Assembly (NCBI GenBank): GCA_913047775.1
Contig: CAJWUE010000006.1
Location: 1-39,490, forward strand
Direction of reading: 5' to 3'
Source: GCA-002731945 sp913047775
GTDB taxonomy: Bacteria; Pseudomonadota; Alphaproteobacteria; MED-G09
Length of the DNA stretch: 39,490 bases
In this document: one piece after another, positions 25,510 through 32,438 of the stretch
Layout of the letters: every line of letters begins with the position of its first letter
How positions within the stretch are numbered: the first letter of the stretch is position 1
Notes under the pieces: generated by a model
The model's database searches: none
The model's input: the letters and a program-made list of their open reading frames with translations, nothing else
Told to the model about the DNA's origin: nothing
Program-made: the position numbers and the translations under genes

Positions 25510-25908
25510 CTAGCCCAAAACTGGATTTTCATCGAAAGTATTTTCTGGGTGCTCAATATTTAACCATCCCGGCTTACTTTTCTTCCAGCACCCTAGGTTG
25601 GGCTTAATCTTCGGCTGTTCATCTAAAACTCCTGTCTTTATAAGAACTATGCCAGGAGCACTTTCAGCTCTACTAAAAACTTGAGAACCACAGTTCTTAC
25701 AAAAGGACCTAGTAACATTAGTCTCACACATATAACTACCTAGTTCGCCTTCACAGTGAAAATCTGTTTCGGGGATTACAATAATAGAAGCTACTGGACT
25801 ACCAGTAGCCCTTTGACAATCTGTACAATGGCATATTAAAAATAGACTGGGTTCAGAATCATACTTAAAGTTTATGTCTCCACACAGACATTTTCCACTA
25901 CCAGACAT
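25510..25908 (-). CDS. GFA/CENP-V-fold zinc protein
   Basis: A 132-residue protein with the zinc-binding cysteine pattern of the glutathione-dependent formaldehyde-activating (GFA) fold: CLC at residues 7-9, CHCTDC at 26-31, and CKNC at 70-73. The spacing agrees with two zinc sites. Members of this fold are often annotated as S-(hydroxymethyl)glutathione synthase, but most have no proven activity. AGGAG lies eight bases before the ATG. The gene lies between the PhoX-like gene and the terminator of the small membrane protein, in the same minus-strand direction. Confidence 0.85.
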   Translation of the reverse strand: MSGSGKCLCGDINFKYDSEPSLFLICHCTDCQRATGSPVASIIVIPETDFHCEGELGSYMCETNVTRSFCKNCGSQVFSRAESAPGIVLIKTGVLDEQPKIKPNLGCWKKSKPGWLNIEHPENTFDENPVLG

Positions 25909-25949
25909 GCTTAATCTCCTACTATTTACCTTAGAGTCTTATAGCACAT

Positions 25950-25981
25950 AAAAAAAAGGGAGGCATCTAATGATGCCTCCC
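25950..25981 (-). terminator. Rho-independent terminator of the small membrane protein gene
   Basis: On the minus strand a perfect 10-base stem GGGAGGCATC / GATGCCTCCC with a 4-base ATTA loop is followed directly by eight T residues. It starts 27 bases after the stop codon of the 73-residue protein gene. It is the clearest terminator in the window; most other gene ends here have none. It separates the small gene from the GFA gene downstream. Confidence 0.93.
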
Positions 25982-26008
25982 AAAGTCTACTTAACGTTGT
26001 AGATTTAA

Positions 26009-26230
26009 CTACGCACGTTGAAGAAGGTATAGAATAATTCCTACAGAAATTAAACCTACAAGACCTCCATCACCTAAGCTACCTATTACACCAGTTAAAT
26101 TCCCGATAATATCACCGCCCACGAATGGAACAGCTGAACCGAAAATAACTTGTAAAACAACAGCTACAGCAATTAAAAGAAGCCCTAGTTGTACAACTTC
26201 ACGTAGAAAGTTTTTTGCAGAATTAAGCAT
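26009..26230 (-). CDS. Small Gly-rich membrane protein, unknown function
   Basis: From the ATG at 26228-26230 the protein has 73 residues. The frame runs on to 26308, but AAAGGAGG about 7 bases before this ATG fixes the start, and the extra 26 residues are polar and unlike a membrane protein. It has a short amphipathic start (MLNSAKNFLREV), a hydrophobic segment (VQLGLLLIAVAVVLQVIFG), a glycine-rich middle (FVGGDIIGNLTGVIGSLGDGG) and a second hydrophobic segment (LVGLISVGIILYLLQRA). A consensus -35 box, the near-perfect ribosome binding site and a perfect terminator indicate a highly expressed, single-gene transcript. I do not recognise the family. A two-helix inner-membrane protein of unknown role is all that can be said. 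Confidence 0.75.
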   Translation of the reverse strand: MLNSAKNFLREVVQLGLLLIAVAVVLQVIFGSAVPFVGGDIIGNLTGVIGSLGDGGLVGLISVGIILYLLQRA

Positions 26231-26287
26231 GCTAAATCCTCCTTTTGCATTTATGTGCTGATCCTCCCCCGGATCCTCACTATCCCG

Positions 26288-26316
26288 ATTCCATATTTTT
26301 CTACTCAATATGTCAA
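26288..26316 (-). promoter_or_regulatory. Candidate sigma-70 promoter of the small membrane protein gene
   Basis: On the minus strand TTGACA, a perfect -35 box, lies at 26316-26311. The -10 is less clear: TATGGA at 26295-26290 with a 15-base spacer or TGGAAT at 26293-26288 with 17. Transcription would start near 26280, giving a leader of about 50 bases that contains GAGGATCC and GGAGGATC, able to pair as a short hairpin (GATCC/GGATC) ahead of the strong ribosome binding site. Confidence 0.45.
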
Positions 26317-26632
26317 CTAAACATTAATATTTTTGTCAAATTTTCGTCACATTTGTTAATTTAGGTGTGGAAAAGCATTGGAAAACTGGGATTTAAAGTT
26401 ATTCTTATGCAAGTCAGAAGCTATAATACTACATCTTGTATTCGCATAATATTATCAACAATATGCCCTTATCTTATAATTTTATAATAATATTATACAA
26501 AATTTTATAATTCTCTAACAAGAATCAGCGTTAAATAGTTAATTAAAGAACTATCCATCTAACTAATTGATTTTTAGTGTTTTTTAAAGAATAAAAAAAA
26601 GGATGATTAATTTTTTAAATATGAACTTAAGA
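26317..26632. other. Gene-poor AT-rich spacer
   Basis: No convincing gene is present. The stretch is very AT-rich, with several short A/T palindromes (for example around 26480-26515) and runs of A and T. The longest ATG-opened frame noticed, near 26407 on the plus strand, has about 25 codons and no ribosome binding site. It holds upstream sequence for the small membrane protein gene on one side and the 3' flank of tRNA-Thr on the other. I see no SRP RNA, 6S RNA or tmRNA hallmark. Confidence 0.5.
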
Positions 26633-26707
26633 TGGTGCCCACGAAGAGAATTGAACTCTTGGCCTCTCCCTTACCAAGGGAGTGCTCTACCCCTGAGCTA
26701 CGTGGGC
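26633..26707 (-). tRNA. tRNA-Thr (anticodon GGT)
   Basis: On the minus strand a full cloverleaf can be drawn: acceptor stem GCCCACG/CGTGGGC, D arm with AGCTCAGGGGTAGAGC, anticodon stem CTCCC/GGGAG enclosing the loop TTGGTAA (anticodon GGT), and T arm with GTTCAATTC. The discriminator A is followed by an encoded CCA (26635-26633). It reads ACC and ACU threonine codons. The gene stands alone on the minus strand, divergent from the murA cluster. Confidence 0.96.
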
Positions 26708-26711
26708 ACAA

Positions 26712-26750
26712 AATTTAAATTAGTGCATTAAACTAAAATGCATTTAAATT
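26712..26750. repeat. Long imperfect inverted repeat upstream of tRNA-Thr
   Basis: AATTTAAA (26712-26719), a 4-base bulge, TGCATT (26724-26729), a 7-base loop, AATGCA (26737-26742) and TTTAAATT (26743-26750): 14 paired bases with one bulge. It lies 5 bases before the 5' end of the tRNA (minus strand), next to a TATAAT-like box at about 26750-26760. It may be an operator or a leader hairpin; AT-richness makes the outer 8 pairs less telling than the inner six. Confidence 0.45.
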
Positions 26751-26804
26751 ATATAATATTTAGATGTTATAGATTAAGACAAAAAATTATAAAGAAATAT
26801 ATTT

Positions 26805-26921
26805 ATGAGAGAAAAAAATAGAAATAGAGAAAAGAATCTATATGAGGCCTTAAGGGATAATCTCAAAAGAAGAAAAGTTCAGAAAAAAAGAAATAAGGAA
26901 AAGGAAAAAGTTAAAAAATAA
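26805..26921 (+). CDS. 38-residue basic protein translationally coupled to murA
   Basis: The ATG at 26805 opens a 38-codon frame: NLYEALRDNLKRRKVQKKRN in the middle, with Lys/Arg-rich ends and an overall strongly basic character. Its stop TAA overlaps the murA ATG in a TAATG, a typical re-initiation arrangement, and the Lys-coding AAGGAAAAGG at its end also provides the murA ribosome binding site. The LRxNLxRRKxQ pattern reminds me of short basic proteins found beside housekeeping genes in other Alphaproteobacteria, but I cannot confirm this. Nucleic-acid or ribosome binding is possible from charge alone. No strong ribosome binding site precedes its own start. Confidence 0.6.
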   Translation: MREKNRNREKNLYEALRDNLKRRKVQKKRNKEKEKVKK

Positions 26922-28183
26922 TGGATTTAATAATTATAGAAGGCGGAAAAAAATTAAATGGAACTATTGATATCTCAGGTTCCAAAAATGCCAGTCTTCC
27001 TATGATGATAGCCTCTCTTTTAACTAAACAAACAGTAGAATTGAATAATGTTCCAAATTTATCAGATGTGAAAACTTTAAAACATTTACTAAGAATATTA
27101 GGTTCTGAGATAGTTCATAATAAAAGATTAATAAAAATCAAAACAGAAAAAATTATTCATACTTTAGCCCCATATGACTTGGTTAGAAAAATGCGCGCAA
27201 GTTTTTGGGTTCTTGCTCCATTAATAGCAAGGTTCGGTAGTGCTGAAGTTTCTTTACCCGGGGGGTGCGCAATAGGTATACGACCCATTAATATGTACTT
27301 AAAGATAATGGAAAAAATGAATGTTAGTTATGCTGTCGAAAATGGTTATGTGAAAGCAAAATCTAAAGAAGGTTTAAGAGGCTCAAAGATAACGCTCGAT
27401 TTTCAATCTGTAGGGTGTACACATTTTTTTCTTATGCTAGCGGTTCTTGCCAAAGGGGATTCATCATTAGAAAACTCTGCATGCGAACCTGAAGTTGTGG
27501 CGTTAGGTAGAATGTTACAAAAAATGGGAGCAAAGATAGAAGGACTTGGAACAAAGAGGATAAACATAACTGGAGTTGAATCTCTTTCTGGATTATCTAT
27601 CCAAGTACCATCTGATAGAATAGAAGCTGGAACATATGCAATTGCACTTGCTATGACAGGAGGAAAATTAAAACTTAATAACATAAATACTACAGAAATT
27701 GACATACTAATTAGAGCATTAGAATCAACTGGAGTTGAGACATATTCTTCTAATAATTCAATTTTATTAGAAAGAAAAAACGGTCCTATCCTTTCGACTA
27801 ACATAGAAACAGCTCCCTACCCAGGTTTTCCAACAGATCTTCAGGCTCAATTTATGGCCTTAATGACATTATCTAATGGCATATCACGTATAAAAGAAAA
27901 TATTTTTGAGAATCGGTTTATGCATGTACAAGAGTTAGCAAGATTTGGGGCGAATATAGAACTTGAGGGAGATTTGGCCATTGTGAAAGGGGTAAAATGT
28001 TTAATAGCTGCTCCAGTTATGGCAACTGATTTAAGGGCTTCAGCCTCACTTATAATTGCAGCATTAGCTGCAAAAGGAACAACCAGCATTAGAAGAATTT
28101 ACCACCTTGATAGAGGGTTTGAAGAATTAGAAAAAAAATTAAATGGGTGTGGAGCCGATATAAAACGTATTCAGGACGAATAA
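26921..28183 (+). CDS. murA: UDP-N-acetylglucosamine 1-carboxyvinyltransferase
   Basis: The 420 residues are standard for MurA. Lys22-Asn23 in GSKNASLP bind UDP-GlcNAc, Cys116 in LPGGCAIGIRP is the loop cysteine that reacts with phosphoenolpyruvate (and fosfomycin), and PYPGFPTDLQAQFMAL contains the conserved catalytic aspartate. It makes the first committed peptidoglycan precursor in the cytoplasm. Cys, not Asp, at the loop means the usual fosfomycin-sensitive form. It is coupled to the small basic ORF upstream (TAATG) and the DUF2948 gene starts immediately after its stop. Confidence 0.97.
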   Translation: MDLIIIEGGKKLNGTIDISGSKNASLPMMIASLLTKQTVELNNVPNLSDVKTLKHLLRILGSEIVHNKRLIKIKTEKIIHTLAPYDLVRKMRASFWVLAPLIARFGSAEVSLPGGCAIGIRPINMYLKIMEKMNVSYAVENGYVKAKSKEGLRGSKITLDFQSVGCTHFFLMLAVLAKGDSSLENSACEPEVVALGRMLQKMGAKIEGLGTKRINITGVESLSGLSIQVPSDRIEAGTYAIALAMTGGKLKLNNINTTEIDILIRALESTGVETYSSNNSILLERKNGPILSTNIETAPYPGFPTDLQAQFMALMTLSNGISRIKENIFENRFMHVQELARFGANIELEGDLAIVKGVKCLIAAPVMATDLRASASLIIAALAAKGTTSIRRIYHLDRGFEELEKKLNGCGADIKRIQDE

Positions 28184-28615
28184 ATGAGTGGAGGACTTAA
28201 ATTAAAAGCCTTTGATGAAGAAAGTTTGATTATTTTATCTAGTCTTACTCAAGACAGTATTATTAAAATAAATGAATTGGGTTATGACAATTCTGCAAAA
28301 AGGTTTGCGGTACTAATGAATAGATACTGTCATGAGAAGGAAGGTGCTAAAAGAATAAGATCAGCTATTCATTTTGACTATATTAATAAAGTTAAAACTA
28401 AATCGATAGACCTAGATACAAAAGATGAAACTCTCTCATTGCTCGCAATAAGGTTTGAGTCTGAGAAAAAACCGAGCGGTTCAATAATTCTAGAATTTTC
28501 TGGAAATAAAGCTATCAATTTAGAGACTGAGAATATAGAAGCATTTCTTACTGATGTAGGAGATCCATGGGAAGTCAAAAATAAACCGGATCATGACAAA
28601 GAAAAAAATGCTTAA
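28184..28615 (+). CDS. DUF2948-family protein
   Basis: 143 residues beginning LKLKAFDEESLIILSSLTQD, with KRFAVLMNRYCHE and RIRSAIHFDYINKV. This is the pattern of DUF2948, a family of unknown function found almost only in Alphaproteobacteria between murA and hisD, as here. No signal peptide or membrane segment, so it is cytoplasmic. Its end is acidic and ends in LTDVGDPWEV plus a short tail. The start abuts the murA stop and the last 23 bases overlap hisD, so the three are co-translated. Confidence 0.88.
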   Translation: MSGGLKLKAFDEESLIILSSLTQDSIIKINELGYDNSAKRFAVLMNRYCHEKEGAKRIRSAIHFDYINKVKTKSIDLDTKDETLSLLAIRFESEKKPSGSIILEFSGNKAINLETENIEAFLTDVGDPWEVKNKPDHDKEKNA

Positions 28616-29900
28616 TTACATAAATGAAAACGAAGATAATTTTGAACATAATATAAAATCCTTAGCGAATAGTAGAATGGATTTAAATGAAGAAATTACT
28701 GATAAGGTTTCCGAAATTCTAAAGAACGTAAAAGAAGGAGGTAACGAATCCCTTTTTAAATATATGGAAGAATTAGATGGCATCAAAAATCCATCTAAAA
28801 ATTTATTCATTTCTCAAACAGATATTAAGGAAGCAAAAGCAAAATGTTCTGAAGAAAGCCTTCAAGCTCTTGGCTTAGCAAAAAAAAGAATTGAAGAATT
28901 TCACCTCCAACAAATGCCTAAAGATTCTTTATTTTCTGATGATCAGAAAATTAATATTAAGACAAGATGGATTCCTCTAGAAAGTGTAGGAGTATATATA
29001 CCAGGAGGTAAGGCGTCCTACCCAAGCTCGGTTTTAATGACAATTATACCAGCCCAAGTAGCCGGTGTTAAAAATATAAAGGCAACTATTCCTTGCCCCA
29101 ATAATAAAATTGATCCTTTAGTTTTAGCTGCTTTAGATTTATGCAATATAGAAGAAATATATAAAATTGGAGGTTCTCATGCCATAGCTGCACTCACCTG
29201 GGGAACTGAAACAATATCAAAGGTTGATATAATAATTGGACCTGGCAATAAATGGGTAGCTGAAGCGAAAAAACAAGTTATAGGAAACGTCAAGATTGAT
29301 ATGATAGCAGGTCCTAGCGAAATCTTAATTATTTCTGACAATTACTCTAATCCGGAGTGGGTGGCAGCTGATCTTATTGCGCAAGCAGAACATGATGAAA
29401 CTGCTCAGGCTATCCTTATCACTGATGATATAAGTTTTGCAAAAAAAGTTGACGAGTGCATTAGGATTCAAATAAGTCAATTGAGCCGTTCAATGATAAT
29501 AAGTGAAAGCTTAAAAAATAATGGTTATGCAATAGTTGTTCATAATTTATCCAAATCTGCAGATATTGCTAACACGATTGCTCCTGAGCACCTTTCAATT
29601 TTGTGTAAAGATTATGAGATCATTGAAAAAGAAATAATTAATGCCGGCGTAATTTTTACAGGAGTATGGACACCTGAAGCTATGGGAGATTATATAATAG
29701 GATCAAGCCATGTTTTACCAACAAATGGTATGGCAAAAAATTATTCGGGTCTTTCAGTATTTAATTTTCTTAGAAGACAATCGACTATTATGGGTGAACG
29801 AGAAACCATAAAAACTTTAGGACCTCCAGCTGTAATCCTTGCTGAATGTGAAGGTCTTGATGCACACGCGAACTCTATTAAATTGAGACTCAAAGATTAA
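28593..29900 (+). CDS. hisD: Histidinol dehydrogenase
   Basis: The 435 residues match HisD, which oxidises histidinol to histidine in two NAD-dependent steps. Visible are GGKASYPSSVLMTIIPA and NKWVAEAKKQV in the NAD-binding region, AQAEHDETAQA carrying zinc-binding Gln and His, APEHLSIL with the catalytic Glu-His pair, and ECEGLDAHANSI with the final zinc-binding His. Length is as in E. coli (434). The ATG at 28593 overlaps DUF2948 by 23 bases; an ATG five codons later is possible. No other his gene is in the window, as usual for this alphaproteobacterial cluster. Confidence 0.96.
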   Translation: MTKKKMLNYINENEDNFEHNIKSLANSRMDLNEEITDKVSEILKNVKEGGNESLFKYMEELDGIKNPSKNLFISQTDIKEAKAKCSEESLQALGLAKKRIEEFHLQQMPKDSLFSDDQKINIKTRWIPLESVGVYIPGGKASYPSSVLMTIIPAQVAGVKNIKATIPCPNNKIDPLVLAALDLCNIEEIYKIGGSHAIAALTWGTETISKVDIIIGPGNKWVAEAKKQVIGNVKIDMIAGPSEILIISDNYSNPEWVAADLIAQAEHDETAQAILITDDISFAKKVDECIRIQISQLSRSMIISESLKNNGYAIVVHNLSKSADIANTIAPEHLSILCKDYEIIEKEIINAGVIFTGVWTPEAMGDYIIGSSHVLPTNGMAKNYSGLSVFNFLRRQSTIMGERETIKTLGPPAVILAECEGLDAHANSIKLRLKD

Positions 29901-29904
29901 CTTA

Positions 29905-30381
29905 ATGACAAAGAGTAAAGATAATTCTATAAATAAAATTCTCCTAACTAATAAGAATCAACCAGAGATAACTGAGTTCATAAACTATGAAAGACAGGCC
30001 GCTATTCATGACTTGGTCAATGAAAATTTTTTTGAGATAAAAGAAGAAAATGTTATTGGACCTTTTAATATAAATCTTTCACTTCATGAGAGTGTTTTAA
30101 TTAAATCAATTTCAAATGAAGACAATTCTTTTAATAAAACATACAGGATACCAATAAACTCTCTAAAAAAAATAATAAATTTCTACCATAATGCTTGTAC
30201 AAGATACTTTGATTCCATTAAAGATGGATCCATTGATGATATTGAAAAAATAGAAAATAATAGAAGAAAGATTCACGATGAAGGAGCTAAAATTTTAAAA
30301 AAATTAATGAAAAAAAATTTCAATATTGATCACCAAACTGCAAGAAGACTATTTACATTATTATATTCGCTTTATATATAA
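29905..30381 (+). CDS. UPF0262-family protein
   Basis: 158 residues with EFINYERQAAIHDLVNENFF near the N-terminus, GPFNINLSLHESVLIKSI in the middle and the C-terminal HDEGAKILKKLMKKNFNIDH and ARRLFTLLYSLYI. This is the UPF0262 pattern, an alphaproteobacterial family of unknown function that follows hisD in many genomes. It is soluble with alternating charge and no known catalytic motif. It starts 5 bases after hisD and lies 75 bases before infA, and is probably the last gene of the murA-hisD transcript. Confidence 0.88.
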   Translation: MTKSKDNSINKILLTNKNQPEITEFINYERQAAIHDLVNENFFEIKEENVIGPFNINLSLHESVLIKSISNEDNSFNKTYRIPINSLKKIINFYHNACTRYFDSIKDGSIDDIEKIENNRRKIHDEGAKILKKLMKKNFNIDHQTARRLFTLLYSLYI

Positions 30382-30455
30382 AATTTTTTAGCATCTGTAA
30401 TTGAAAACTTTAATTACTAGATTTTGTTTGCTATAAGAACTGAACAGGAGGTAAC

Positions 30456-30674
30456 TTGGCAAAGGAAGAGCTTTTAGAATTCCCTGGAGTAGTTACAGAA
30501 CTACTCCCAAATGCAACTTTTAGAGTTAAGCTCGAGAATGACCACGAGATAATAGCTCATACGGCAGGAAAAATGAGGAAGAATAGAATAAGGGTTCTTG
30601 CAGGTGATCAAGTAACCGTGGAAATGACTCCATATGATCTAACAAAAGGCCGAATAACTTATAGACATAAATAA
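30456..30674 (+). CDS. infA: Translation initiation factor IF-1
   Basis: The 72 residues match IF-1 nearly throughout: EFPGVVTELLPNATFRVKLE, HTAGKMRKNRIRVLAGD and VEMTPYDLTKGRITYRHK form the OB-fold. It binds the 30S A site during initiation. The start is a TTG at 30456-30458 behind a perfect AGGAGGT (30446-30452); a TGA at 30441-30443 in the same frame rules out an upstream start. In many Alphaproteobacteria a maf gene follows infA; here the yacG-like gene follows after 13 bases. Confidence 0.97.
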   Translation: MAKEELLEFPGVVTELLPNATFRVKLENDHEIIAHTAGKMRKNRIRVLAGDQVTVEMTPYDLTKGRITYRHK

Positions 30675-30687
30675 TTTGGTTATTTCT

Positions 30688-30831
30688 ATGAAAACAGAAA
30701 CTTGTCCTATATGTAAAAAAGAGGCTGACACGAACTATTCACCATTTTGTTCTAAAAGGTGCTCTCAAGTAGATCTTAACAGGTGGCTTGGAGAAAAATA
30801 CCAAATCGATCTTCAGGAAGATAATGAATAA
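30688..30831 (+). CDS. yacG: YacG-type zinc-binding protein (DNA gyrase inhibitor family)
   Basis: A 47-residue frame: TCPICKKEAD at residues 5-14, then YSPFCSKRCSQVDLNRWLG at 17-35. The CxxC and CxxxC cysteines and the SxRCxxxDLxxWL pattern are those of YacG, which inhibits DNA gyrase in E. coli. The acidic tail is typical. It follows infA by 13 bases and precedes tRNA-Phe, the usual alphaproteobacterial arrangement apart from the missing maf. No clear ribosome binding site; coupling to infA is likely. Confidence 0.9.
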   Translation: MKTETCPICKKEADTNYSPFCSKRCSQVDLNRWLGEKYQIDLQEDNE

Positions 30832-30898
30832 AAATGATAGTTAAAACTTGTGAATTAAGGTTTTGAAAGTTTATATTGCTAATTTATTAACCCTACAA

Positions 30899-30974
<76 letters not shown>

Positions 30975-30978
30975 CTCA

Positions 30979-31479
30979 CTACCTAAGAGAATATTTTTGA
31001 AAATAATCAAAAATCTCCTGAGTCTTACTTTCCCTGGCAGTATACCATCTATCACTTGTTGTAAGGTTTACTGGCATTCCTTTTTTATCAAATATTAAAA
31101 CTTTTGGAATTCCTTTTTGGCCTTCAAGGCCCAAAATCTCGATTAATGACATATTTATATCATATTTTCCTACATCTATATGTAATATTGAATAGTATTT
31201 CTTAATAAATTCTTTTACCGTAGGTAACATCAACGTTCCTTCTAGGATCCTACAATCAGGACACCAATTAGCCCCAAAAATAATAATGGATTGTCTTAAA
31301 TTTCTATTTTTATCTATAAAGTTAAAAAGCTCTTCAGTCGTAACTTTTTTTCCTTCGTACGGATATGGAAGAGGTTGACTTAAGACTTCATCGCTAGGGA
31401 TAATTATTCTCGCTTCTGAAATATTTGATTGAAAATATATTGTTGTTATAAATACAAAAAATAATAATAATTTCTTCAT
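30979..31479 (-). CDS. Exported thioredoxin-like protein (CPDC)
   Basis: 166 residues with an N-terminal signal peptide (KKLLLFFVFITTIYFQSN, cleavage perhaps after SEA at about residue 23) and a thioredoxin fold with FGANWCPDCRILEG; Cys73 and Cys76 form a CPDC active site. GIPKVLIFDKKGMPV supplies the cis-proline loop. The domain is therefore periplasmic and likely reduces or oxidises disulfides or binds a redox partner. It stands alone, convergent on tRNA-Phe and divergent from metF. The exact partner is unknown. Confidence 0.85.
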   Translation of the reverse strand: MKKLLLFFVFITTIYFQSNISEARIIIPSDEVLSQPLPYPYEGKKVTTEELFNFIDKNRNLRQSIIIFGANWCPDCRILEGTLMLPTVKEFIKKYYSILHIDVGKYDINMSLIEILGLEGQKGIPKVLIFDKKGMPVNLTTSDRWYTARESKTQEIFDYFQKYSLR

Positions 31480-31587
31480 TTTTGAAATATGACACGATTT
31501 GCTGAAGCAAACAATAATTCCTATATTACGAGGTGAATTAGGTTATTATTATTATTAAACACCATCAAAATTTGGTATGGAGCAAAT

Positions 31588-32415
31588 ATGGTCAATCTGT
31601 CTTTCGAATTTTTTCCTCCTAAAACAGAGGAATCGGAAAAAAAACTTTGGTCTTCTATAAAACATTTGGCTCCTCTTAATCCAAAATTCGTATCAGTAAC
31701 ATACGGTTCAGGTGGATCTACTCGGAATAGGACTCATAAGTGCGTTGAAAAGATAATTAATGAAACAAATTTAAAGCCGGCTGCACATTTAACCTGCGTA
31801 TCTTCGAGTAAAATGGAAGTGGATCAAGTAATAGAAAATTACCGTGAAATAGGGGTTAAACATATTGTTGCCTTAAGGGGAGATATGCCAAACATGGGAA
31901 CATTCGAGCCTCATCCTGAAGGATATTCTGACTCAGTAGAGTTAGTTAAAACGTTACACAATTTTGGTGTCTCAGAAATTACTGTAGCAACTTATCCTGA
32001 GAAACACCCTGAATCAAAATCGATTAATGATGATATAGAGTTTCTTAAAAGAAAAATAAATGCGGGAGCTAATCGAGCCATAACTCAGTTTGTTTTTGAC
32101 GCAGAAATTCTTTTCCGATTTAGAGACAAAATAGAAGCAGCAGGAATAAATATACCTATTATTCCCGGAATAATGCCGACTACAAACTTTAAGAATGTAA
32201 AGAATATGGCGCAAAAATGCGGCGCAACAATTCCTAATTGGTTAGAAAAAAAGTACGAAGGCCTAGATGATGATCTTAAAGCAAGAAGGGAAGTAGCAAA
32301 AGAAGTAGGCTTAGATTTTTGTAAAAAATTAATTAGTAATGATTATATTAATTTGCATTTTTATACACTGAATCAAGCAGATCTTACATATGATATATGT
32401 AGTTCACTCTATTAG
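31588..32415 (+). CDS. metF: 5,10-methylenetetrahydrofolate reductase
   Basis: 275 residues match MetF: SFEFFPPKTEESEKKLW at the start contains the conserved catalytic Glu, VSVTYGSGGSTRN binds FAD, AHLTCVS, HIVALRGDMP and GANRAITQFVFD follow in order, and IPGIMPTTNF ends the barrel. The protein is slightly shorter than the E. coli enzyme. It supplies 5-methyltetrahydrofolate to methionine synthase, encoded 23 bases downstream, so the two form an operon. I see no riboswitch consensus in the 110-base upstream gap; it has a (TTA)5 run at 31543-31557. Confidence 0.96.
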   Translation: MVNLSFEFFPPKTEESEKKLWSSIKHLAPLNPKFVSVTYGSGGSTRNRTHKCVEKIINETNLKPAAHLTCVSSSKMEVDQVIENYREIGVKHIVALRGDMPNMGTFEPHPEGYSDSVELVKTLHNFGVSEITVATYPEKHPESKSINDDIEFLKRKINAGANRAITQFVFDAEILFRFRDKIEAAGINIPIIPGIMPTTNFKNVKNMAQKCGATIPNWLEKKYEGLDDDLKARREVAKEVGLDFCKKLISNDYINLHFYTLNQADLTYDICSSLY

Positions 32416-32438
32416 TTATAAGAAAGATTGTTAGGATA

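Noticed and set aside
26407..26485. About 25-codon plus-strand frame in the gene-poor spacer
   Set aside because: No ribosome binding site, no bias of composition and no link to a neighbour.
27403..27804. 133-codon frame on the minus strand inside murA
   Set aside because: It lies opposite a strongly conserved murA, has no ribosome binding site or recognisable domain, and is a typical antisense shadow.
31543..31557. (TTA)5 repeat before metF
   Set aside because: Short and unsurprising in AT-rich DNA; outside a reading frame, so phase variation of a protein is not possible, though spacing effects cannot be excluded.
31480..31587. Possible SAM riboswitch upstream of metF
   Set aside because: A GATTTG followed by a GC-containing hairpin-like stretch is present, but the downstream AGCTAAA-like pseudoknot half expected for SAM-II or SAM-V is missing. 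A covariance-model search would decide.
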